Source of the DNA: an uncultured Sphingobacteriales bacterium
GTDB taxonomy: Bacteria; Bacteroidota; Bacteroidia; Chitinophagales; Chitinophagaceae
Reading direction: 5' to 3'
DNA: 19,892 nucleotides
Assembly (NCBI GenBank): GCA_946479435.1
Contig: CAMLFX010000059.1
Coordinates: forward strand, 1-19,892
Position numbers and translations under genes: made by a program. The notes below the pieces were generated by a model. That model was given only the letters and a program-made list of their open reading frames with translations, ran no database searches and was not told the origin of the DNA. Below, piece after piece: positions 15,236 through 19,892 of this stretch; the first letter of the stretch is position 1; every line of letters starts with the position of its first letter.

Positions 15236-16252
15236 TTGAGTACACTAGGGCAAATAGGTATTATAGGTAATGGTAGCTGGGGTACAGCTTTAGCTAAAAT
15301 ACTTACTGATAATGGCTATTCAATACATTGGTGGCTACGCAATAAAGAAGCAGTAGATCATTTAAAGAACAGGCACCACAATGCACACTATCTTACTTCA
15401 GTAAGATTTTTGCCAGAGACCATACAGCCAACAGATGATCTGCTAACTGTAGTAAATGCCTGTGATACTTTGCTCGTTTGTGTACCATCGGCATACGCAC
15501 AGCAGATCATAGAACAGGTGCCGGCAGAGTTATGGAAAGGTAAGATCATCATCTCTGCTATAAAAGGTATACTGCCCGAAAGCAATTTGCTGCTGAACGA
15601 TTACCTGGCTAACAATCCGCATTTCGATCTGCAGAATTATGTATCGATAACTGGCCCTTGCCACGCTGAAGAAGTGGCTTTTGAACGTCTTTCTTATCTT
15701 ACCTTCTCAGGGCTGAACTATAGTATTGCTGAAGCTACGGCAGCCGCATTCCGAAACAGTTATATTTCTACAAGTTTCAATCACGATATTTGGGGTTCTC
15801 AGTTTGCTGCAGTACTAAAAAACATATATGCAATTGGCGCGGGTATAGCACACGGGCTTGATTACGGCGATAACTTCCTGAGCGTATATATTACAGCTTG
15901 CTACCGCGAAATGTATCGCTTCTCTGAAGCTCATTTTGAAAAAGTTCATCCATCGAACGATCGGCCAGACTTCCATACCAGCTCTTATTTGGGCGACCTT
16001 TTAGTTACCTGCTATTCGTTACATAGCCGCAACCGTACATTCGGTACAATGGTGGGCAAAGGCTATAGTGTAAAAGCTGCGCAACTGGAAATGAATATGG
16101 TGGCTGAAGGTTATTACGCATCGCGCGGTATGCAGTCTATTTCGAGATCATTCAACATCGATATTCCAATAGCTGATAAAGTTTTCCAGGTACTTTGGGA
16201 GAACAGGCCAGCATCAGACGTATTTATCGAGATAGAAAAAATGCTTTCATAG
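15236..16252 (+). CDS. gpsA: NAD(P)-dependent glycerol-3-phosphate dehydrogenase
   Basis: Reduces dihydroxyacetone phosphate to sn-glycerol-3-phosphate, the backbone of membrane phospholipids; cytosolic. The 338 residues carry the nucleotide-binding loop GNGSWGTA at 11-18, SAIKG at 107-111, GPCHAEE at 140-146, the catalytic lysine in VLKNIYAIGAGIAHGL (Lys195) and the late GDLLVTCYSLHSRNRTFG signature. GPCHAEE replaces the GPSHAEE of many other phyla. The start is TTG at 15236, since no ATG gives the glycine loop; it leaves a normal 10-residue lead. It begins 45 nt after the adaptor stop, with no clear promoter in that gap, so co-transcription is possible. Confidence 0.95.
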   Translation: MSTLGQIGIIGNGSWGTALAKILTDNGYSIHWWLRNKEAVDHLKNRHHNAHYLTSVRFLPETIQPTDDLLTVVNACDTLLVCVPSAYAQQIIEQVPAELWKGKIIISAIKGILPESNLLLNDYLANNPHFDLQNYVSITGPCHAEEVAFERLSYLTFSGLNYSIAEATAAAFRNSYISTSFNHDIWGSQFAAVLKNIYAIGAGIAHGLDYGDNFLSVYITACYREMYRFSEAHFEKVHPSNDRPDFHTSSYLGDLLVTCYSLHSRNRTFGTMVGKGYSVKAAQLEMNMVAEGYYASRGMQSISRSFNIDIPIADKVFQVLWENRPASDVFIEIEKMLS

Positions 16253-16284
16253 AATCCATCTATCGGTTATTTTAAAAATCTTTA

Positions 16285-16313
16285 TTTGCTTTTCAGATTA
16301 AGTTCTACATTTG
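16285..16313 (+). promoter_or_regulatory. promoter of the TetR cassette
   Basis: TTTG (16285-16288), a 17-nt spacer, then TACATTTG (16306-16313), an exact TAnnTTTG. The -7 box is embedded in the 14-bp inverted repeat TCTACATTTGTAGA (16304-16317). The expected start falls within the adjacent operator-like site. Confidence 0.65.
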
Positions 16314-16315
16314 TA

Positions 16316-16331
16316 GAGTGATTAGTCAATC
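16316..16331. promoter_or_regulatory. operator-like site 1, in front of tetR
   Basis: GAGTGATTAGTCAATC, an interrupted palindrome with 6 of 8 base pairs symmetric (GAnTGAnTAnTCAnTC), starts 3 nt after the -7 box and ends 2 nt before the tetR ATG. The longer 18-mer TAGAGTGATTAGTCAATC recurs with one change at site 2. The position over the transcription start fits autorepression by the TetR protein. Confidence 0.6.
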
Positions 16332-16333
16332 TT

Positions 16334-16897
16334 ATGATAGATAAACAAGAGAAAATATTAGAAGCAGCACTTAAGCTCTTTGTTGAATATGGGTTTCACG
16401 GAACACCAACCAGCAAAATAGCACAAGATGCGGGCGTAGCTAATGGTACATTATTTCATTATTATAAGACCAAGGACGAACTGATCATTGCACTATATGT
16501 GCACATTAAACGCCAGATAAGTGCTTGTGTTGATTTCAACGATACTTCAATAGCCGATCCTAAAGAACGATATAGGAAAAATTACCTTAGCGCACTTAAC
16601 TGGAGCCTGGAAAACACACTGGCGTTCCGCTTTTTGCAACAGTTCATGAGTTCCCCTTACCTAATGTTGCTGGCGCCAGAAGACATACAGAAAGAAAGTA
16701 AATCAGCACACGACAGTTTCAGGCAAGGCATTAAGGAAAAAATACTGAAACCAATGCCTGTTGAATTACTAAATTCTTTGCTTACCAGCCATCTTAATGG
16801 CGTTGGCCAATACATACTCAATGCAAAACTTTCAGCAGCACAAAAGAAGAAGATTATGAACGATTCCTTTGAGATGCTGTGGGACATGATAACTTAA
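16334..16897 (+). CDS. TetR/AcrR family transcriptional repressor
   Basis: A 187-residue regulator. The N-terminal DNA-binding domain (about 5-55) is a classic TetR helix-turn-helix: ILEAALKLFVEYGFHGT, then TSKIAQDAGVANGTLFHYY and KTKDELIIALY. The C-terminal domain is helical and would bind an unidentified, probably hydrophobic, ligand. It is the first gene of a cassette with a dehydrogenase and a metallo-hydrolase. Two nearly identical operator-like sites lie in front of this gene and the dehydrogenase, so it most likely represses both itself and the cassette. ATG 16334 directly follows the operator, so the transcript has a very short leader. Confidence 0.93.
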   Translation: MIDKQEKILEAALKLFVEYGFHGTPTSKIAQDAGVANGTLFHYYKTKDELIIALYVHIKRQISACVDFNDTSIADPKERYRKNYLSALNWSLENTLAFRFLQQFMSSPYLMLLAPEDIQKESKSAHDSFRQGIKEKILKPMPVELLNSLLTSHLNGVGQYILNAKLSAAQKKKIMNDSFEMLWDMIT

Positions 16898-16917
16898 TAT
16901 TTTTTGAAATTGAAATA

Positions 16918-16933
16918 GAGCGATTAGTCAATC
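16918..16933. promoter_or_regulatory. operator-like site 2, in front of the SDR gene
   Basis: GAGCGATTAGTCAATC differs from site 1 by one base; with the two bases before it, 17 of 18 match (TAGAGYGATTAGTCAATC). It lies 21 nt after the tetR stop and ends 15 nt before the SDR ATG. The change breaks one more symmetric pair, so binding may be weaker here. Confidence 0.55.
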
Positions 16934-16948
16934 AAATAATTAAAACCA

Positions 16949-17785
16949 ATGAAACAAGTCATATTAATAACCGGTGCTTCTTCAGGCATAGGCATGTCAA
17001 CGGCAAAATTGCTGGCAGAAAAAGGCCATATAGTGTATGGAGCTGCACGACGTATAGATAGAATGAAAGAACTGGAAGCTTACGGAATAAAACTTATTGA
17101 AATGGATGTTACCAAAGAAGATTCGATGGTAGCAGGCGTGAAGAATATAACCGATACTGAAGGTAAAATAGACGTGCTGATAAATAATGCCGGATATGGT
17201 TCTTATGGCTCATTAGAGGATGTACCTATATCTGAAGCACGCTACCAGTTTGAAGTGAATATATTTGGACTGGCGCGGCTTACACAACTGGTATTACCAT
17301 TTATGCGTGCACAACACGCTGGCAAGATCATCAATATATCGTCTATTGGCGGCAAGTTTGGTGAGCCACATGGCGCATGGTACCACGCCACTAAATTTGC
17401 AGTAGAGGGGTTGAGTGACAGCATACGTATGGAGCTGAAGCAGTTTGGTATAGATGTGGTGGTGATACAACCCGGCGCTATTAAAACTGAATGGGCGGAC
17501 ATAGCACGTAAAAACCTGCTGAAGACATCTGACAATGGCGCTTATAAAGTATTGGCAAATAAGCACGCAAATATGCTGGCCAGAACTTACGATGGTGGTA
17601 TGGGCTCTGAACCTATAGTTATTGCAAAGGTTATCAGCAAAGCTATTGAAGCCCGTAATCCAAAAACAAGATATGCTGCCGGCGATGGCGCCAGGCCAAT
17701 ATTGTTCCTGAGGAAAATATTATCGGACAAGCTTTTCGACAGACTGTTCCTGAAGATGCTGAACATAATGGGCAAAGAAAAATAA
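16949..17785 (+). CDS. short-chain dehydrogenase/reductase (SDR)
   Basis: A 278-residue classical SDR. The cofactor loop TGASSGIG is at 8-15, NNAG at 79-82, the catalytic serine in NISSIGG (131/132) and the catalytic pair in YHATK (Tyr145, Lys149), followed by PGAIKTEW. The basic ARR at 33-35 after the second strand suggests a preference for NADP(H). The longer C-terminal part (after about 185) resembles SDRs that reduce lipid or steroid-like carbonyls, but the substrate cannot be read from the sequence. It sits between the TetR gene and a membrane-anchored hydrolase, with an operator-like site 15 nt upstream, so expression should be controlled by the repressor. Confidence 0.93.
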   Translation: MKQVILITGASSGIGMSTAKLLAEKGHIVYGAARRIDRMKELEAYGIKLIEMDVTKEDSMVAGVKNITDTEGKIDVLINNAGYGSYGSLEDVPISEARYQFEVNIFGLARLTQLVLPFMRAQHAGKIINISSIGGKFGEPHGAWYHATKFAVEGLSDSIRMELKQFGIDVVVIQPGAIKTEWADIARKNLLKTSDNGAYKVLANKHANMLARTYDGGMGSEPIVIAKVISKAIEARNPKTRYAAGDGARPILFLRKILSDKLFDRLFLKMLNIMGKEK

Positions 17786-17797
17786 ATACGAAAGAAC

Positions 17798-18892
17798 ATG
17801 ATCATCGCAATTATAATAGTATTGATACTGGTATTGGCAACTTATGTTTTTATACACCATCCGGTATTTGGCAAAACTGCTGCCGGCGAACGCTTACAGT
17901 TAATAAAAAATTCGAAGCACTATAAGAACGGGCAATTTGATAACCTAAGCTATACCCCGCAACTGACAGAGGGTGCGAGCATGCCCAAAGTAATGCGCGA
18001 GTTTCTCTTCAATAAAAACAAAAGGAACAAACCAACCGACCTTATACCTTCCATCCGAACAAACCTGAAACAACTACCCAACGATAAAAATATATTGGTA
18101 TGGTTTGGGCATTCATCTTATTTTATACAACTGGATGGTAAAACAATATTAGTTGATCCGGTATTCAGCGGCCATGCGTCGCCTGTCAGTTTCAGTACAA
18201 AAAGCTTTAAAGGCAGTAATACATATAGTGCTGCCGATATGCCTGAAATAGATTACTTATTTATATCGCACGACCACTATGACCATATGGACTATGAAAC
18301 GCTGGTGCAGCTAAAACCTAAGGTAAAAAAAGTTGTAACAGGTTTGGGAGTAGGCGCCCACCTTGAACGATGGGGTTATGATGCAAATATTATTGCAGAA
18401 AGAGACTGGCACGAAGAAGTAGATCTGGGTGATGGATTTGTAGTTTATACTACCCCGGGAAGACATTTTTCGGGAAGGAGCCTGAAAAGAAATAGTACTA
18501 TTTGGTCTTCATTTGTTTTAGCATCGCCTATTATGAAAATATTCCTTGGCGGAGATTCCGGCTACGATACACATTTTGCAACAATAGGTAAAAAACATGG
18601 TCCATTCGATTTGGCTATACTTGAAAACGGGCAGTACAACCAAGCCTGGCGATATATACACATGCTGCCTGAAGAAGTGGTAATGGCTGCTAAAGATCTG
18701 GGAGCAAAAGTATTACTACCTGTACACTGGGCTAAATTTTCGCTGGGGCTCCACGCATGGGATGAACCCATAAAACGTGTAACAAAAGAAGCAACAATAA
18801 AAGGCCAGCCCATAATACACCCCATGATAGGTGAGGTAGTTGACCTGAATAATATGCAGCAAGGGGATAAATGGTGGGAACAAGTGAAATAA
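17798..18892 (+). CDS. membrane-anchored metallo-beta-lactamase-fold hydrolase, NAPE-PLD-like
   Basis: 364 residues. The N-terminal hydrophobic helix (1-18, IIAIIIVLILVLATYVF) is a membrane anchor or uncleaved signal. The core is an MBL-fold hydrolase: LVWFGHSSYFIQLDGKTIL, then LVDPVF, the zinc motif SHDHYDHMD (His158, His160, Asp162, His163), a histidine in TPGRHFSGR, the bridging Asp in GGDSGYDTHF, and a late histidine in LPVHWAKFSLGLHAW. The FGHSS...DPVFSGHASP layout is shared with NAPE-PLD and RomA-like proteins, which act on N-acyl phosphatidylethanolamines or are of unknown substrate. A lipid-directed role is inference. It starts 12 nt after the SDR stop, so the two are co-transcribed. 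A hairpin terminator follows. Confidence 0.92.
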   Translation: MIIAIIIVLILVLATYVFIHHPVFGKTAAGERLQLIKNSKHYKNGQFDNLSYTPQLTEGASMPKVMREFLFNKNKRNKPTDLIPSIRTNLKQLPNDKNILVWFGHSSYFIQLDGKTILVDPVFSGHASPVSFSTKSFKGSNTYSAADMPEIDYLFISHDHYDHMDYETLVQLKPKVKKVVTGLGVGAHLERWGYDANIIAERDWHEEVDLGDGFVVYTTPGRHFSGRSLKRNSTIWSSFVLASPIMKIFLGGDSGYDTHFATIGKKHGPFDLAILENGQYNQAWRYIHMLPEEVVMAAKDLGAKVLLPVHWAKFSLGLHAWDEPIKRVTKEATIKGQPIIHPMIGEVVDLNNMQQGDKWWEQVK

Positions 18893-18895
18893 AAA

Positions 18896-18928
18896 AAATA
18901 ACGGGGCACTAATAATAGCGCCCCGTTT
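18896..18928. terminator. bidirectional hairpin terminator
   Basis: An 8-bp stem AACGGGGC/GCCCCGTT (18900-18907 with 18920-18927) around a 12-nt loop. The plus side has only a short TTT tail, but the left flank is a long A-run, so on the minus strand it reads as a hairpin followed by a strong U-tract. It ends the TetR cassette and can end the minus-strand small-protein gene to its right. Confidence 0.7.
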
Positions 18929-19004
18929 CATTAATCACACACAACTGAAAAACAATTTTCACGATGTCAGGTTAAAGCTGTTATGCTTTATACTTCTATT
19001 GCCA

Positions 19005-19021
19005 GCGTTATATCATAACGC
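19005..19021. repeat. short perfect inverted repeat after the Q/N-rich gene
   Basis: GCGTTAT-ATC-ATAACGC, a 7-bp stem with a 3-nt loop, lies 7 nt past the stop of the minus-strand small gene. It lacks a T-tract, so it could be an mRNA 3'-end stabiliser or a pause hairpin before the stronger terminator at 18896-18928. Confidence 0.4.
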
Positions 19022-19028
19022 ATAGTTA

Positions 19029-19289
19029 TTAACGTTGAGTCGGATTGTTTTCTTTACGTTCTTGCGGCTCTTGTTGCGTAGTTTTTTCTGTTGGGTTTTG
19101 TTCCTGCCTGTTACGATCTTGTTCTTGTTGCTGAGTTGAAGTTCTTTGAGTATCTTCTTCTCTTTCTGTACCACGGCCACCTTGTTCACGCTGAGTTTGC
19201 TCTTGCGGATTTTGATTTTGTTGGTTTGGCTTTGGTTGGTTTTGATTTGTGTTTTGCGGATTTTGATTTTGTGACATGGTAATTTGCAT
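19029..19289 (-). CDS. Q/N/E-rich intrinsically disordered small protein
   Basis: An 86-residue protein made almost entirely of Q, N, E, P, T, R and K, with no aliphatic core after the first residues and no signal peptide or cysteine. It opens MQITMSQNQNPQNTNQNQ and later alternates R/E/Q blocks (REQGGRGTEREED). ATG 19289 is the first start; the Met at residue 5 (19277) is an alternative. Such composition means a soluble, disordered protein, perhaps stress-related or hydrophilin-like; that is a guess from composition. The opposite-strand frame here (19091-19282) reads as hydrophobic and is a shadow. A short inverted repeat and a hairpin terminator lie downstream. No clear promoter is seen. 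Confidence 0.62.
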   Translation of the reverse strand: MQITMSQNQNPQNTNQNQPKPNQQNQNPQEQTQREQGGRGTEREEDTQRTSTQQQEQDRNRQEQNPTEKTTQQEPQERKENNPTQR

Positions 19290-19536
19290 TTTAAATTGTT
19301 AAAAAAAACCTTTGCAATTCCAGCTTTTAAACTTCATTGCTACACACAATAACTTAAAAGAGTTGTGCCACTGTTTAAAGAAAAAACCTATGAATAAAAA
19401 AACCATGTATATGCAGCTAACTCATTTATCTTTAATGTACACGTACAAATTTCTGTAATTCATCAGTGGTAGCACATCTTATGTTCTTGTAGAAAATAAT
19501 GCACAAGCATGGTGTACAAACAATACCTTTATCCTC
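19290..19536. other. intergenic stretch between divergent genes
   Basis: 247 bases without a credible gene. It should contain the promoters of the minus-strand Q/N-rich gene and the plus-strand hydrolase. On the plus strand, TACCTTTA at 19524-19531 is one base from TAnnTTTG and lies 5 nt before the hydrolase ATG. Nothing clean is seen for the minus-strand gene, and no RNA gene is recognised. Confidence 0.4.
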
Positions 19537-19892
19537 ATGATCGACATTATCAATCCTCCCTATCCTATTCATAATATAAGATTGAGTAATGATTGTAACA
19601 TAGCTTTTATAGACGAAGGTGGTAATAGTAACAATACGATATTGTTTATACATGGCTTGGCTAGCTACGCACTATCGTGGCGAAAGAATATTGATGTGTT
19701 AAGCCAATCCTTCAGGTGTATTGCTATAGACCTGCCCGGTAACGGATTTTCTGACCGTGGTGCATATCCTTACAGCATTAGCTTTTTTGCAAATTGCATA
19801 TACGAGCTTATTGAGAAGCTAAAACTTAAAAATGTTTGCCTGGCCGGCCATTCAATGGGTGGACAAATAGCAATGTATATGCTAATTAATAA
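19537..19892 (+). CDS. alpha/beta hydrolase, N-terminal part, runs off the window
   Basis: The frame opens at ATG 19537 and stays open to the last base, giving 118 residues. They read as an alpha/beta-hydrolase N-terminal half: an oxyanion-hole HG at 39-40 (ILFIHGLASYALSW), the DLPGNGFSD turn at 65-73, and the nucleophile elbow GHSMGGQIAM with Ser106. The acid and histidine of the triad would lie beyond the window. Epoxide hydrolases, haloperoxidases and many esterases share this pattern, so the substrate is open. The LPGNGFSDR motif is typical of small-molecule ester or lactone hydrolases. No signal peptide is seen. The minus-strand frame over the same bases is a shadow. Confidence 0.88.
   Translation, partial: MIDIINPPYPIHNIRLSNDCNIAFIDEGGNSNNTILFIHGLASYALSWRKNIDVLSQSFRCIAIDLPGNGFSDRGAYPYSISFFANCIYELIEKLKLKNVCLAGHSMGGQIAMYMLIN

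Noticed and set aside
19432..19653. 73-codon minus-strand frame at the right end
   Set aside because: It overlaps the opposite strand of the alpha/beta hydrolase, whose motifs (HG, GHSMGG) are unmistakable, and it has no family-like features.
1..19892. CRISPR array, tRNA or rRNA genes
   Set aside because: No regularly spaced repeats and no tRNA T-loop-like or rRNA-like stretches were found by eye on either strand.

Overview
The window looks like chromosomal DNA from a Bacteroidota bacterium, most likely of the Chitinophagales/Chitinophagaceae type. The family call is inference. It rests on recurrent TAnnTTTG promoter -7 elements just upstream of starts, few Shine-Dalgarno sites, a DUF5683 protein, a methionyl-tRNA synthetase with a KVSTS-type active-site loop and a C-terminal tRNA-binding domain, and a GPCHAEE-type glycerol-3-phosphate dehydrogenase. 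No rRNA, tRNA, CRISPR array, transposase, phage gene or origin was seen.

Layout. 1-2167 (+): the 3' end of a tail-specific S41 protease with its terminator, a DUF5683 membrane protein, and the L-isoaspartate repair methyltransferase (pcm). 2169-5666 (-): a tightly packed operon read ribD, DMT-family permease, YigZ/IMPACT protein, queG, which joins riboflavin synthesis to queuosine synthesis. ribD is divergent from prmC (5721-6575), and the 54-bp gap holds a -7 element for each. 6667-8327 (+): a 19-cysteine Csp-like copper-binding protein with a strong terminator, a small three-helix membrane protein, and a DUF4349 lipoprotein. 8328-9680 (-): an AT-rich gene for a pentapeptide/beta-helix-like protein with C-terminal membrane helices, standing out in composition from its neighbours. 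9723-11234: a DUF1905/YdeI-type protein and two membrane proteins of unknown role.

11235-11710 is a long AT-rich non-coding stretch with a good promoter, a 16-bp perfect palindrome and a possible 22-codon upstream ORF, leading into metG (11711-13804). An orphan HlyD-type efflux adaptor and gpsA follow. 16334-18892 is a self-contained regulated cassette: TetR repressor, short-chain dehydrogenase, and a membrane-anchored NAPE-PLD-like metallo-hydrolase. Nearly identical 18-bp operator-like sites lie in front of the first two genes, and the cassette ends in a hairpin terminator. The right end has a Q/N-rich disordered small protein (-) and the 5' part of an alpha/beta hydrolase (+) that runs off the window.

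Most genes are housekeeping. The parts most worth a second look are the TetR cassette with its paired operators, the metG leader, the AT-rich membrane beta-helix gene, the 19-Cys copper protein and the Q/N-rich small protein. I see nothing that can honestly be called a wholly new system.
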